A stretch of 64,000 bases of DNA from Sphingobium sp. CCH11-B1 (GCF_001556865.1 NZ_LSJY01000175.1:1-64000); one strand, 5' to 3'. Positions 1-8,925 are shown, counted from the stretch's first letter. The notes: generated by a model not told the origin, from the letters alone. Numbers and translations: made by a program.

Positions 1-24
1 CTACGCGATCGCACCCACCCCCTG

Positions 25-47
25 CCCCTCCCGTTAAAAGGGAGGGG
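25..47. other. Hairpin just upstream of hslU
   Basis: An 8-bp perfect inverted repeat (CCCCTCCC at 25-32, GGGAGGGG at 40-47) has a 7-nt A-rich loop. The 3' arm runs into the purine-rich GGGGGGAG stretch that serves as the hslU ribosome binding site, so the hairpin could partly mask it. It may equally be an intergenic palindrome between hslV (expected upstream, outside the window) and hslU. There is no T-run, so a terminator is unlikely. Confidence 0.45.
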
Positions 48-55
48 GGAGCCAT

Positions 56-1360
56 ATGATGAACGACAACCTGACCCCAAAAGCCATCGTTGCTGCGCTC
101 GACGCGCATATCATCGGCCAGCAGGACGCCAAGCGCGCCGTCGCGGTCGCGCTGCGCAACCGCTGGCGCCGGCAGCACCTTTCCGCTGACCTGCGTGATG
201 AGGTGACGCCCAAGAATATCCTGATGATCGGCCCAACCGGCTGCGGCAAGACCGAGATCAGCCGCCGGCTCGCGAAACTGGCCGACGCGCCTTTCGTGAA
301 GGTGGAAGCTACCAAGTTCACCGAGGTCGGCTATGTCGGCCGCGACGTCGAGCAGATCGTCCGCGACCTGGTTGAGGAAGCCGTGCGGCTGGAGAAGGAC
401 CGCCGCCGCGAAGCCGTGCGCGAAGCCGCGTCCGAAGCCGCAATGTCCCGTCTGCTCGACGCTCTCACCGGAAAGGAAGCGAGTGAGGCGACCCGCCTCT
501 CCTTCCGTCAGCGGATCGAGGGCAACCAGATGAACGATGTCGAGGTGGAGGTGGAGGTTGCCGACAGCCCCTCCACGCCGATGGAAATCCCCGGCATGGG
601 TGGTCAGGTCGGCATGATCAACCTGTCCGACATGATGTCCAAGGCGTTCGGCCAGCAGCAGAAGAAGCGCCGCAAGATGCGGGTTGCCGATGCCTGGGAC
701 AAGCTGGTCGAGGAAGAGCAGGACAAGCGACTGGACCAGGATGATGTCGCCCGCGTCGCCATCACCAGTGCCGAACAGAACGGCATTGTCTTTCTGGACG
801 AGATCGACAAGATCGCCGTCAGCGATGTGCGCGGCGGATCTGTAAGCCGCGAAGGGGTGCAGCGCGACCTGCTGCCGCTGATCGAAGGAACCACCGTCGC
901 CACCAAATATGGCCCGCTCAAGACCGACCATATCCTCTTCATCGCGTCAGGCGCATTCCATGTTGCCAAGCCCAGCGACCTGCTGCCCGAGCTTCAGGGC
1001 CGCTTGCCGATCCGGGTGGAGCTGAAGGCGCTTACCGAGGAGGATTTCGTCGCGATCCTGTCGGACACGAAGGCGAGCCTTGTCGCGCAATATCGCGCAT
1101 TGCTGGCGACCGAGGAAGTGACGATCGACCTGACACCCGAAGGCATCCGCGCAGTCGCGAAGATCGCGGCGGAGGTGAATAGCGAGATCGAGAATATCGG
1201 CGCGCGCCGCCTACAGACGGTCATGGAAAAGCTGCTGGAGGATGTGAGCTTCGACGCGGAGGACCGCCGCGGCGAGACGCTGACGATCGACGCCGCTTAT
1301 GTCGAGAAGCAACTGAGCGCGGTGGCGCGGGATACCGACCTCAGCAAATATGTGCTGTAA
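56..1360 (+). CDS. hslU: HslU, ATPase subunit of the HslUV (ClpYQ) protease
   Basis: This is the AAA+ unfoldase that feeds proteins to the HslV peptidase in the cytoplasm. The 434-residue product matches the usual HslU length. It begins with the typical [10 protein letters not shown]...IIGQ segment, carries a Walker A motif GPTGCGKTE near residue 60, an I-domain insertion (about residues 110-240), a Walker B motif FLDEIDKIA near residue 245, and ends in the conserved ...LSKYVL tail that docks into HslV. Two ATGs lie in tandem at 56 and 59; the purine run GGGGGGAG upstream fits the second slightly better. hslV is probably just outside the left edge. Family identity is clear. Confidence 0.97.
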   Translation: MMNDNLTPKAIVAALDAHIIGQQDAKRAVAVALRNRWRRQHLSADLRDEVTPKNILMIGPTGCGKTEISRRLAKLADAPFVKVEATKFTEVGYVGRDVEQIVRDLVEEAVRLEKDRRREAVREAASEAAMSRLLDALTGKEASEATRLSFRQRIEGNQMNDVEVEVEVADSPSTPMEIPGMGGQVGMINLSDMMSKAFGQQQKKRRKMRVADAWDKLVEEEQDKRLDQDDVARVAITSAEQNGIVFLDEIDKIAVSDVRGGSVSREGVQRDLLPLIEGTTVATKYGPLKTDHILFIASGAFHVAKPSDLLPELQGRLPIRVELKALTEEDFVAILSDTKASLVAQYRALLATEEVTIDLTPEGIRAVAKIAAEVNSEIENIGARRLQTVMEKLLEDVSFDAEDRRGETLTIDAAYVEKQLSAVARDTDLSKYVL

Positions 1361-1367
1361 CTAAATC

Positions 1368-1432
1368 CGTTCGCATCGAGCGTAGTCGAGAAGCCCTTGC
1401 GGGACATATTTCGACTAGGCTCGATGCGAACG
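1368..1432. repeat. REP-like palindrome between hslU and proS
   Basis: The 22-nt arms at 1368-1389 and 1411-1432 are complementary at 21 of 22 positions and enclose a 21-nt loop. The arms contain the core GAGCGTAGTCGA, similar to the palindrome at 9322-9368. It lies between the convergent ends of hslU and proS, where it could act as a bidirectional terminator or mRNA-protecting stem. There is no clear T-run. Confidence 0.75.
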
Positions 1433-1440
1433 ACGCTAAT

Positions 1441-2952
1441 TCAGTAGCTCCGCCCCACCAGCACCCGCTCGACCGCTGGAGCGCCGGTGAACACGCAAGT
1501 CCCGTCCGCCACCGGCGCGTCGAGCGGTACGTTGCGCAGCGTCAGCTTCTCGCCCTTCAGCCACTGCACGACCTTGTCCAATGCCTCGCCGGTCGGCTTG
1601 CTCCACTGGACCAGCGCCCAGCCGGGCTTGTCGCTCGCCTTGAAGTGCGCCTTCAGCGCGTCGATGTCGGTGATGGACGCGTCGATATTGCTGTCAAGGC
1701 GCGCCTTGGCGTCCGCAAACAAAGCCGCCTGGATATCCGCCAGCATCGCCGCCGCGCCTTCTGCAAATTCGCCTTTCGCCACGATCCGGCTGTCGAGCTT
1801 GCCATCCTCGCGATAGAGGCGGTCGCGGCGGATGACCGAAACGTCGCGTCCCCCGACTTCGATCACAATCGGCGCGCCCTTCTTGATCCAGCCCCAGCGC
1901 TTGTTCGCCGCCTTGGCCGGCCGCTTGTCCAGCAACGCACGAACCGGTTCGCGGAAGGCGTCCAGTTCATTCAACGCGGCAACCAGTTCGCCGCAATAAT
2001 CGAGGATTGCCTGATCTTCGTCCGTGTCGCGCAGCATCGGCACAACGACGATCTGGTAAGGCGCGACGCGCGGCGGCACGCGCAGGCCGTCATCGTCACC
2101 ATGCACCATGATGAGCCCGCCGATCATGCGGGTCGAGACGCCCCAGCTGGTCGTCTGCGCCAGCTCCTGTTGACCCTCCGCGTTCTGGAAGCGGATATTC
2201 TGGGCGGAGGAGAATGTCGTTCCCAGGAAATGCGACGTGCCGGCCTGCAAAGCCTTGCCGTCCTGCATCATCGCCTCGATAGAATAGGTGGCAACCGCGC
2301 CGGGGAAACGCTCATTCTCCGGCTTCTCGCCCGCGACCACCGGCAGCGCGATGCAATCCTCGGCAAAGCTGCGATAGACTTCCAGCATCTTGAGCGTTTC
2401 GTCCATCGCTTCGTCCACCGTGGCATGGGCAGTATGCCCTTCCTGCCACAGGAATTCGGCGGTGCGCAGGAACATGCGCGTGCGCATTTCCCAGCGAACG
2501 ACGTTCGCCCACTGGTTGATGAGCACGGGCAGGTCGCGCCAGCTCTGCACCCAGCGGCTGAACGCCGCGCCGATGACGGTTTCTGACGTGGGTCGCACGA
2601 CCAGCGGCTCTTCCAGCTTCGCATCGGGATCGGGCACCAACCGCCCGTCCTTCTGGATCAGCCGGTGATGCGTGACGACCGCCATTTCCTTGGCAAAGCC
2701 GTCGACATGCTCGGCTTCCTTCTCGAAATAGCTGAGCGGGATGAACAACGGGAAGTAGCAATTCTCATGGCCGGTCGCCTTGATGCGATCGTCCAGCAGC
2801 TTCTGGATGCGTTCCCAGATGCCATAACCCCAGGGACGGATCACCATGCAGCCGCGCACGCCGCTTTCTTCAGCCATGTCGGCTTCGGATATGACGGCCT
2901 GGTACCAGGCGGCAAAGTCCTGAGCACGGGTGACGGGCAGCGCGTTTTTCAC
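1441..2952 (-). CDS. proS: Proline--tRNA ligase, archaeal/eukaryal-like (ProS type 3)
   Basis: This class II aminoacyl-tRNA synthetase charges tRNA-Pro. The protein opens with KNALPVTRAQDFAAWYQ, carries class II motif 2 (MRTRMFLRTAEFLWQEGHTAH region) and motif 3 (IMVHGDDDGLRVPPRVAPYQ region), and has an anticodon-binding domain followed by the C-terminal zinc-type domain ending VERVLVGRSY. It lacks the large editing insertion of the bacterial type. I take GTG at 2952 (503 residues), which matches the usual family N-terminus; a GTG at 3012 in the same frame would add 20 residues with no family support. The gene converges with hslU across a palindrome. Confidence 0.95.
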   Translation of the reverse strand: MKNALPVTRAQDFAAWYQAVISEADMAEESGVRGCMVIRPWGYGIWERIQKLLDDRIKATGHENCYFPLFIPLSYFEKEAEHVDGFAKEMAVVTHHRLIQKDGRLVPDPDAKLEEPLVVRPTSETVIGAAFSRWVQSWRDLPVLINQWANVVRWEMRTRMFLRTAEFLWQEGHTAHATVDEAMDETLKMLEVYRSFAEDCIALPVVAGEKPENERFPGAVATYSIEAMMQDGKALQAGTSHFLGTTFSSAQNIRFQNAEGQQELAQTTSWGVSTRMIGGLIMVHGDDDGLRVPPRVAPYQIVVVPMLRDTDEDQAILDYCGELVAALNELDAFREPVRALLDKRPAKAANKRWGWIKKGAPIVIEVGGRDVSVIRRDRLYREDGKLDSRIVAKGEFAEGAAAMLADIQAALFADAKARLDSNIDASITDIDALKAHFKASDKPGWALVQWSKPTGEALDKVVQWLKGEKLTLRNVPLDAPVADGTCVFTGAPAVERVLVGRSY

Positions 2953-3041
2953 GGGACGGAAACCTTGAACCTGAGACAAAAAAGATGGCGCGCCATAGGA
3001 CAGACGCGCCACCTGTGTCGACCCTTAGAAAGGGAGAGCGG

Positions 3042-3614
3042 TCAGCTCAGCTTGTCGATCTTCGCGTTGAGCGCGGCGAGTTGGGCCTTCAGATCCTTGA
3101 TTTCGTCGTCCTTGCTGCCCTCGGCCGCCGCAGCGGGTGGCGTCATGCCGGGCATTCCCGGCACGCCATTGCCGAAGGCGCTGGCCGCGGCCTCGAACAT
3201 CTGCATGTTGCGCTTGGCGATCTCGGCCAGTGGGCCGCCGCCGAACGCGCCCTTCATCGCTTCCTGAAACTGCTGCTGGTTCTTGCGGAAGGCGTCCATC
3301 GACGCTTCCAGATACTGCGGCACCATCGATTGCATCGAATCGCCGTACATGGCGATCAACTGGCGCAGGAAGTTCACCGGCAACATGTTCTTGCCCCGCT
3401 GTTCCTCTTCCATGATGATCTGCGTCAGGACATTGTGCGTGATGTCCTCGCCCGTCTTGGCGTCAACGACCACGAACTCGCGCCCCTCGCGAGTCATTTG
3501 CGACAGAAGGTCCAGCGTGATGTAGCTCGATGTTTCGGTATTATAGAGCCGCCTGTTGGCGTATTTCTTGATAACGACCGGTTCTGATTCATTGGCGGTC
3601 TTGGATTTGGCCAT
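3042..3614 (-). CDS. phaR: PhaR, polyhydroxyalkanoate synthesis repressor
   Basis: PhaR represses phasin and PHA genes and senses the polymer. The 190-residue product carries the N-terminal DNA-binding PHB_acc_N domain (VVIKKYANRRLYNTETSSYI, about residues 13-70), then the PHB accumulation domain (NMLPVNFLRQLIAMYGDSM, about residues 80-115). It ends in a Gly/Pro-rich linker and a short coiled-coil tail (DDEIKDLKAQLAALNAKIDKL). The ATG at 3614 is preceded by AGAGGA at good spacing, which decides the start; longer N-terminal extensions have no support. It is divergent from a PHA-synthase-like gene, and their 5' ends touch. Confidence 0.95.
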   Translation of the reverse strand: MAKSKTANESEPVVIKKYANRRLYNTETSSYITLDLLSQMTREGREFVVVDAKTGEDITHNVLTQIIMEEEQRGKNMLPVNFLRQLIAMYGDSMQSMVPQYLEASMDAFRKNQQQFQEAMKGAFGGGPLAEIAKRNMQMFEAAASAFGNGVPGMPGMTPPAAAAEGSKDDEIKDLKAQLAALNAKIDKLS

Positions 3615-4701
3615 GGATTCCTCTCCCACACCTGCAAATGCCGCAATAGCACAGGGTGTTACTGCACCGCAACATGGCCCACGGCCTTTACTCCTTTTTC
3701 TCAATATTTTGTGGCGCGAAACGGAGTCCGACCCCGAACTTCGACGCCGCGCCCTCGGCGGATTGCGCCGGTATCAGGATGCCGGGCGCCCGACGCCTCC
3801 TCCTCCAGCGCCTTGCTTTGCAGCGGCGGGACGGGCGAGGCTGCTGCATTATGGGTCGGGAAACGATCGCGCGCCCGTGGTTTTCGTTCCCTCGCTCATC
3901 AACCCGCCTGCGGTACTCGACCTCTCCGAAAGCCGATCCATGCTGCGCCATATCGCCGCAGCAGGACATGACGCGTATCTCGTCGACTGGGGATCGCCGG
4001 ACCCGACCGACGCCGGGTTGGGGCTGGCAGGCCATGTTGCCGATCGCCTGATGCCGTTGCTCGCCACCCTGCCCCGCCCGCCTATCCTGGTCGGCTATTG
4101 CCTGGGTGGCAGCCTGGTACTCGGGGCGGCGGCGCTGCGCGCATGTCCGGCGGTGGCGACGATCGCGGCACCGTGGCGGTTCGGTGCCTATTCGGCCGCC
4201 GATCGGGACATGATCGCGAAGCTGTGGAAAGACGCGCGCCCCATTTGCGAACGGTTGGGCTATGTACCCATGGAAGTGCTGCAGTCGGGCTTCTGGGCCA
4301 TGGACCCCGAGCGCACGATCCGCAAATATGCCGCTTTCGCCGACGCGGAAGCCGGTTCCGACGCAGAGCGGGCGTTCATGGCGGTGGAGGATTGGGCCAA
4401 CGGCGGAGCGCCCCTGACCTATGCCGCGGGGCGCGATTTGTTCGAAGACTTTTACGGCAGCGACGTCACCGGAAGGACGGTATGGCGCATCGGCGGGGTG
4501 ACGGTTGATCCGTCGCGGCTGTCATGCCCCACCCTCTCCATCGTCTCGACCAGCGACCGGATCGTCCCAGCCGCCGCCGGCCCCGCCCTTGGGCAAGAGC
4601 ATAGCCTGTCCCTTGGCCATGTGGGCATGATGGTGGGAGGGCGAGCCTGCGAAGCGTTGTGGAACCCGCTGTCCCTTTGGCTTTCCAGCCATGGCGGCTG
4701 A
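3613..4701 (+). CDS. Short PHA-synthase-like alpha/beta hydrolase
   Basis: This looks like a poly(3-hydroxyalkanoate) synthase relative. It has the synthase version of the lipase box, GYCLGG (Cys at about residue 163), in which cysteine replaces the serine of ordinary lipases. Candidate Asp (STSDRIVP) and His (LGHVGMMVG) triad members follow in order. At about 362 residues it is close to class III PhaC and much shorter than class I enzymes (about 590). It is followed 49 bp later by an acetoacetyl-CoA thiolase and is divergent from phaR, so a role in PHA metabolism is likely. The start is uncertain: ATG 3613 overlaps the phaR start codon on the other strand, and TTG 3709 is an alternative that would leave room for a promoter. 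Whether it polymerises or hydrolyses cannot be told from sequence. Confidence 0.75.
   Translation: MDSSPTPANAAIAQGVTAPQHGPRPLLLFLNILWRETESDPELRRRALGGLRRYQDAGRPTPPPPAPCFAAAGRARLLHYGSGNDRAPVVFVPSLINPPAVLDLSESRSMLRHIAAAGHDAYLVDWGSPDPTDAGLGLAGHVADRLMPLLATLPRPPILVGYCLGGSLVLGAAALRACPAVATIAAPWRFGAYSAADRDMIAKLWKDARPICERLGYVPMEVLQSGFWAMDPERTIRKYAAFADAEAGSDAERAFMAVEDWANGGAPLTYAAGRDLFEDFYGSDVTGRTVWRIGGVTVDPSRLSCPTLSIVSTSDRIVPAAAGPALGQEHSLSLGHVGMMVGGRACEALWNPLSLWLSSHGG
3633..3671. promoter_or_regulatory. Candidate PhaR operator (TGC-N-GCA half sites)
   Basis: The phaR leader contains TGCACCGCA (3663-3671, TGC-N3-GCA) and TGC-N7-GCA at 3633-3645. PhaR proteins of Rhodobacter and Paracoccus are known to bind TGC/GCA-rich dyads of this kind, often in their own promoter. 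The position fits autoregulation and control of the divergent PHA gene. This is an inference from motif and position only. Confidence 0.45.
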
Positions 4702-4750
4702 TGCTATGTGCGCCTGCGAAGAATAGGCCATTATCAAGAGGATCAAGGCT

Positions 4751-5923
4751 TTGTCAGATATCGTCATCACCGCCGCCAAGCGGACACCGGTCGGCAGCTT
4801 CCTGGGTGCTTTCGCTTCGACTCCGGCTCAACTGCTGGGGCAGACCGCCATCGTCGCGGCGCTGGAGCAGGCTGGCGTGGCGGCTGACGAAGTGGACGAA
4901 GTGATCCTGGGCCATGTCCTGACCGCAGGCCTTGGCCAGAACCCGGCGCGGCAGTCGGCGGTCGGCGCAGGCATTCCGGTCGATCGCACCGCCTTCGCGA
5001 TCAACCAGGTCTGCGGCTCGGGCCTTCGCGCCGTGGCGCTTGCGGCGCAGGCGATCGCGACCGGCGACGCGCGGATCATGGTGGCAGGCGGGCAGGAGAA
5101 TATGTCGCTCGCCCCCCACGCCCAATTCCTGCGCGGCGGGCAGAAGATGGGGAATGTCAGCCTGGTCGACACGATGATCGTGGATGGGCTGACCGACGCT
5201 TTCAACGCATATCATATGGGCATCACCGCCGAAAACCTGGCCGAGAAATATCAGATCAGCCGGGAGGCGCAGGACGCATTCGCCGTCGCCAGCCAGAACA
5301 AGGCGTCGGCCGCGCGCGCTTCGGGCCGCTTCAAGGATGAGATTGCCCCGGTCACGGTGAAGGGGCGCAAGGGCGATACGATCGTCGATACGGACGAATA
5401 TATTCGCGACGGCGCAACGATCGAGGCGATGCAGGGCCTGAAACCCGCCTTCAAGAAGGACGGCACCGTCACCGCCGGCAATGCCAGCGGCCTGAATGAT
5501 GGCGCGGCAGCGCTGGTGCTGATGACCGCCGACGACGCAGCCAAGCGCGGCGCTTCTGTACTGGGCCGCATCGCCGGTTTCGCGACCTGCGGCGTCGATC
5601 CGTCGATCATGGGCATCGGCCCGGCGCCCGCCAGCCGCAAGGCGCTGGCCAAGGCGGGCTGGTCAGTGGCCGACCTCGACCTTATCGAAGCCAACGAGGC
5701 GTTCGCCGCACAGGCGCTGTCGGTGGGACAGGAGCTGGGGTGGGATTCTGAAAAGGTCAACGTCAATGGCGGCGCAATCGCGATCGGCCATCCCATCGGC
5801 GCGTCCGGCGCTCGGGTGCTCACCACCCTCTTGTATGAAATGGCCAAACGCGACGCGAAGAAGGGCCTCGCGACCCTCTGCATCGGCGGCGGCATGGGCG
5901 TCGCCATGTGCATCGAGCGCTGA
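4751..5923 (+). CDS. phaA: Acetyl-CoA acetyltransferase (biosynthetic thiolase)
   Basis: The enzyme condenses two acetyl-CoA to acetoacetyl-CoA, the first step toward PHB, or runs in reverse for degradation. The 390-residue product has the full thiolase signature: the nucleophilic Cys in [11 protein letters not shown] (about residue 89), the NEAFAAQ motif, the His of [10 protein letters not shown] and the C-terminal catalytic Cys in CIGGGMG. The start is TTG at 4751, preceded by AGAGGATCAAGG. Its position after the PHA-synthase-like gene suggests a phaC-phaA style unit, which is the basis for the symbol; atoB would be an alternative name. Confidence 0.93.
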   Translation: MSDIVITAAKRTPVGSFLGAFASTPAQLLGQTAIVAALEQAGVAADEVDEVILGHVLTAGLGQNPARQSAVGAGIPVDRTAFAINQVCGSGLRAVALAAQAIATGDARIMVAGGQENMSLAPHAQFLRGGQKMGNVSLVDTMIVDGLTDAFNAYHMGITAENLAEKYQISREAQDAFAVASQNKASAARASGRFKDEIAPVTVKGRKGDTIVDTDEYIRDGATIEAMQGLKPAFKKDGTVTAGNASGLNDGAAALVLMTADDAAKRGASVLGRIAGFATCGVDPSIMGIGPAPASRKALAKAGWSVADLDLIEANEAFAAQALSVGQELGWDSEKVNVNGGAIAIGHPIGASGARVLTTLLYEMAKRDAKKGLATLCIGGGMGVAMCIER

Positions 5924-5948
5924 GCCCGGCAAACATAAGGTGCGTAAA

Positions 5949-5977
5949 GCCGTCAGTCGAACGACTGGCGGCTTTTT
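5949..5977 (+). terminator. Rho-independent terminator after the thiolase gene
   Basis: The stem GCCGTCAGTC (5949-5958) pairs with GACTGGCGGC (5963-5972) with one G-T wobble and a 4-nt loop, and is followed by TTTTT. It closes the plus-strand thiolase transcript. Confidence 0.9.
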
Positions 5978-5983
5978 CCATGT

Positions 5984-6124
5984 CTATTTCGAGCGCCGGC
6001 ATCGCTCCGAGCAATAGACGACATTCTCCCAGTCCCGCGCCCATTTCTTTCGCCATGTGAAGGGCCGCTGGCATGCCGGGCAGGTTTTGGTCGGCAATCC
6101 TCCCTTGGGCACGCCGTTGGGCAT
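5984..6124 (-). CDS. DUF2256 zinc-ribbon-like small protein (46 residues)
   Basis: This short gene is easily missed. The 46-residue product reads as a DUF2256 protein. It has a CPAC pair near residues 15-18, the strongly conserved block [14 protein letters not shown] (residues 20-33), and a second pair YCSERC (residues 37-42) followed by RRSK. The four cysteines suggest a metal-binding treble-clef or ribbon fold. Its ATG shares one base with the alr stop codon (TGATG), so it is probably translated by coupling with alr. The molecular function of DUF2256 is not known; in other bacteria it is often near photolyase or cryptochrome genes, which are absent here. Confidence 0.88.
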   Translation of the reverse strand: MPNGVPKGGLPTKTCPACQRPFTWRKKWARDWENVVYCSERCRRSK

Positions 6125-7173
6125 CAGGCCCAGACCCGATCATAGCGCGGACCAAGTCCGGTCAGCAGCTCATATTGCGACAGGCCCGACGCGGCGGACG
6201 CTTCCCGCAAGTCATAGGCGATGTCGAGCCAGTCGCCCTCCGCCAGGTCCGGCGCATCGTTGACGTCCACAGCCACCAGGTCCATCGACACCCGACCGAG
6301 CACCGGCAGCCGGGTGGCGCCCGCCATGGCAGCGCCGCGCCCGGAAAAACCGCGAAGATAGCCGTCCGCATAGCCAAGGTTCAGGATCGCGACCTCATGA
6401 TCCCGCGTCGCTGTGAAGGTCGCATTATAGCCGATACTGTCTCCGGCGATCAGGCGGCGTCGCTGCAGGATCTGAGCCTGCGGCGTCACGACCGGACGGA
6501 TATGGTCCGCCGCCTCGTCCACAGGCACGCCGCCATAAAGGGCAAGACCCGGACGGGTCAGGTCGAAATGATAGGCGTCACCCCGGCAGATGCCGGCGCT
6601 GTTCGCGAGGCTGTACCGCTGCGCTGGCACTGCGTCGCGGATGCTTGCGAACCTGTCCCGCTGAAGGCGGTTGAGATCGACATCCTCGTCCGCGGAGGCC
6701 AGATGGCTCATCAGCGTCCGGATATCGAGGCCCTGAAGCTGCGCGGCGAAATCGCTTCGCCAGTCAAGACCCAGCCGGTTCATGCCGGTGTCGATCATGA
6801 CGTCGCAGGCGCCGCCACCCGCCTCTCCCCAGCGGGCAATCTGTTCCGGCGTGCAGAGCACCGGCCGCGCGCGGGAGGCAAGCGCTTGTGCCATGTCCTC
6901 GCGCCGCACGCCGTGCAGCACAGACAGGTTCACGCCCGGTTCCAGTGACGGCTCCAACGCCGCAGCCTCACCCCAGTTGGATACGAAAAAGTCGCGGCAT
7001 CCCGCGCGCGTCAACCGCGCCATCACGCCGCGAGCCCCCAGCCCGTAACCGTTCGCCTTGATCGCCGCGCCGCAGGCGGCCGAGCCGCTCCTGCCGGCCA
7101 GCCAGCGCCAGTTGGCAACAAGCGCGTCGCCATCCAGGCGCAGGCGCAGCGGAGCGACATGGTCTTGCATCAT
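6124..7173 (-). CDS. alr: Alanine racemase
   Basis: This PLP enzyme interconverts L- and D-alanine for peptidoglycan. The 349-residue product has the PLP lysine in [11 protein letters not shown] near residue 37, the alpha/beta barrel with [11 protein letters not shown], the second catalytic tyrosine region [11 protein letters not shown], and the C-terminal beta domain with [13 protein letters not shown] and GYADGY. The start is ATG at 7173 (an adjacent ATG at 7170 is possible), 22 bp after the upstream transporter gene. It sits in one unit with an MHS-family transporter and a DUF2256 gene. Broad-specificity racemases share this fold, so a catabolic role tied to the transporter cannot be excluded. 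Confidence 0.93.
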   Translation of the reverse strand: MMQDHVAPLRLRLDGDALVANWRWLAGRSGSAACGAAIKANGYGLGARGVMARLTRAGCRDFFVSNWGEAAALEPSLEPGVNLSVLHGVRREDMAQALASRARPVLCTPEQIARWGEAGGGACDVMIDTGMNRLGLDWRSDFAAQLQGLDIRTLMSHLASADEDVDLNRLQRDRFASIRDAVPAQRYSLANSAGICRGDAYHFDLTRPGLALYGGVPVDEAADHIRPVVTPQAQILQRRRLIAGDSIGYNATFTATRDHEVAILNLGYADGYLRGFSGRGAAMAGATRLPVLGRVSMDLVAVDVNDAPDLAEGDWLDIAYDLREASAASGLSQYELLTGLGPRYDRVWA

Positions 7174-7195
7174 CCGCCCGATAGCGGTCCCGTCC

Positions 7196-8785
7196 TCAGG
7201 CGTCGAGGGGGCGATCCTTCGTTTCCGGCAAGGCGACGAGGCAGGTGACGAGCGCGAGCGCCACCACCGCCAATGTGTACCAGAGCCCGGCATAGGGATC
7301 GCCCGTGCGCGCGACCAGATATTGACTGATGAGCGGAAGGAAGCCGCCGAAATAGCCTGTGCCAAGATGATAGGGAATGGACAGCGACGAATAGCGGATG
7401 CGTGCGGGGAAATATTCCGACAGCAGCGCGGCCACCGGGCCGTAGGTCGCGCCCGAAAGTGTCCAGAGCAGGAGCATCGCGCCGAAAATCATCAGGGCAC
7501 GGGGCCAGTCCGGCGTCACCGTGCCGGTCGGATAGCCTGCCCCCGCCAGCGCCGTGTCCAGGCCTGTCGGGCTGAGGTCCGTAACCGCGCTGCCGCCAAT
7601 CGCCACAGATGGCGCGGTGCCGACCTGCTTTTCGTAAGGTACGCCGCGCTTCGAGAAATGATCGAGCAGCTTGCCGCAAGCCGTAGGCTGGACCTTCGCG
7701 AACGGGTCGAACCTGCAGTCGGGTCCGCTTACCACCACCGGCGCGCGCCTTGCCGCCTCTTCCAGCGCCGGGTTGGCGGTGCTGCCCATGAAATGGTAGA
7801 CCGGCAGCGCCAGCAGCAGCACCAGCGCATAGCCGATGACGATCGGCCTTTTTCGTCCAACCCTGTCCGACAGCCAGCCGAAGAAAATGAAACTGCCCAT
7901 GCCGACGAAGGCGCTGCCGCCGACCAGCAGTTGCGCCATGCCGGGGGCGACGTGGAGACCGCTTTGCAGGAAGTAGAGTGCCTGGAACATGACGGTATAG
8001 GCGATGGCGGTGAAGCCGGCCGCGATACCGATCATCGCGACGATCATGCGCTTGCCGTTGCCCGGGTGCGTGAAGGCTTCCTTCAGCGGGTTTTGCGCCT
8101 GCGCGCCCGCCGCCTTCATCGCAGTGAAAACGGGGCTTTCCCGCAGCATCAGCCGCATCCAGAGCGATATGGCGAGCAGCGCCAGCGATACGATGAACGG
8201 GATGCGCCATCCCCAGGCATCCCATATCGCCGGACCGACGATCCATTGTGTCGCCACGACCACGATCAGCGACAATATGAAGCCGCCGATCACGCCGGCC
8301 TGGATGAAGCTGGTATAGAAGCCGCGCTTCCCTGTGGGTGCATGTTCCGCGACATAGATGGCCGCGCCGCCATATTCGCCGCCCAGCGCAAGGCCCTGCG
8401 CGATCCGAAGGAGGATCAGGATGATCGGCGCCGCCAGGCCGATGCTGGCGGCGGAGGGCGTCAGGCCGACGCCGGCGGTCGCCGCGCCCATCAGGACGAT
8501 GGTGGCGAGGAATGTATATTTGCGCCCCAGCCGATCGCCCAGATAGCCGAACAGCACGGCGCCGAGCGGCCGGAAGGCGAAGCCGATGGCGAAACCCGCC
8601 AGCGTGTAGAGCAACTCTACAGTAGGATTGTCGGTGGGAAAGAAGGTCCGCCCGATGATCGGCGCGAGTACGCCGTAGATGTAGAAATCATACCATTCGA
8701 ACACTGTGCCGAGCGCGGACGCGGTGATGACCAACCGGTCGCGCCGCGCGTCCATCACATATCCTGCCCCCACCGCTTCGCGCAT
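7196..8785 (-). CDS. MFS transporter of the metabolite:H+ symporter (ProP-like) type
   Basis: This inner-membrane proton symporter probably takes up an organic acid, betaine or amino acid. The 529-residue product has about 12 membrane segments, the family N-terminus (TASALGTVFEWYDFYIYG) and the loop 2-3 motif GYLGDRLGRKYT, followed by RIAQGLALGGEYGGA, which are typical of MHS/ProP proteins. A longer periplasmic stretch of about 90 residues (around residues 340-430) with several cysteines is unusual for the family. ATG 8785 is preceded by AGAGGA at 5 nt. It heads the operon with alr; its promoter region holds a 35-bp dyad shared with another site in the window. The substrate is unknown. Confidence 0.85.
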   Translation of the reverse strand: MREAVGAGYVMDARRDRLVITASALGTVFEWYDFYIYGVLAPIIGRTFFPTDNPTVELLYTLAGFAIGFAFRPLGAVLFGYLGDRLGRKYTFLATIVLMGAATAGVGLTPSAASIGLAAPIILILLRIAQGLALGGEYGGAAIYVAEHAPTGKRGFYTSFIQAGVIGGFILSLIVVVATQWIVGPAIWDAWGWRIPFIVSLALLAISLWMRLMLRESPVFTAMKAAGAQAQNPLKEAFTHPGNGKRMIVAMIGIAAGFTAIAYTVMFQALYFLQSGLHVAPGMAQLLVGGSAFVGMGSFIFFGWLSDRVGRKRPIVIGYALVLLLALPVYHFMGSTANPALEEAARRAPVVVSGPDCRFDPFAKVQPTACGKLLDHFSKRGVPYEKQVGTAPSVAIGGSAVTDLSPTGLDTALAGAGYPTGTVTPDWPRALMIFGAMLLLWTLSGATYGPVAALLSEYFPARIRYSSLSIPYHLGTGYFGGFLPLISQYLVARTGDPYAGLWYTLAVVALALVTCLVALPETKDRPLDA

Positions 8786-8803
8786 TGCATCCTCTTAACT
8801 TCG

Positions 8804-8838
8804 CATATTTCCCGCCAATTCTGACATTTCGATGCGGG
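8804..8838. promoter_or_regulatory. 35-bp dyad motif upstream of the transporter-alr operon
   Basis: An element bounded by CGCA (8804-8807) and TGCG (8835-8838) contains CGCATATTTCCCGC followed six bases later by TGACAT. The same arrangement with the same 35-bp span occurs at 61487-61521. Here it lies 19 bp upstream of the transporter start codon, a position suited to an operator. The cognate regulator is unknown. Confidence 0.55.
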
Positions 8839-8925
8839 TGTTGGAAATAAAATATCCAATCGATCCGTTTTCGATAATCGTCCGGCACCAAAGATGCCAT
8901 GGGCGGCCGGCCATAGGACAGGCGG

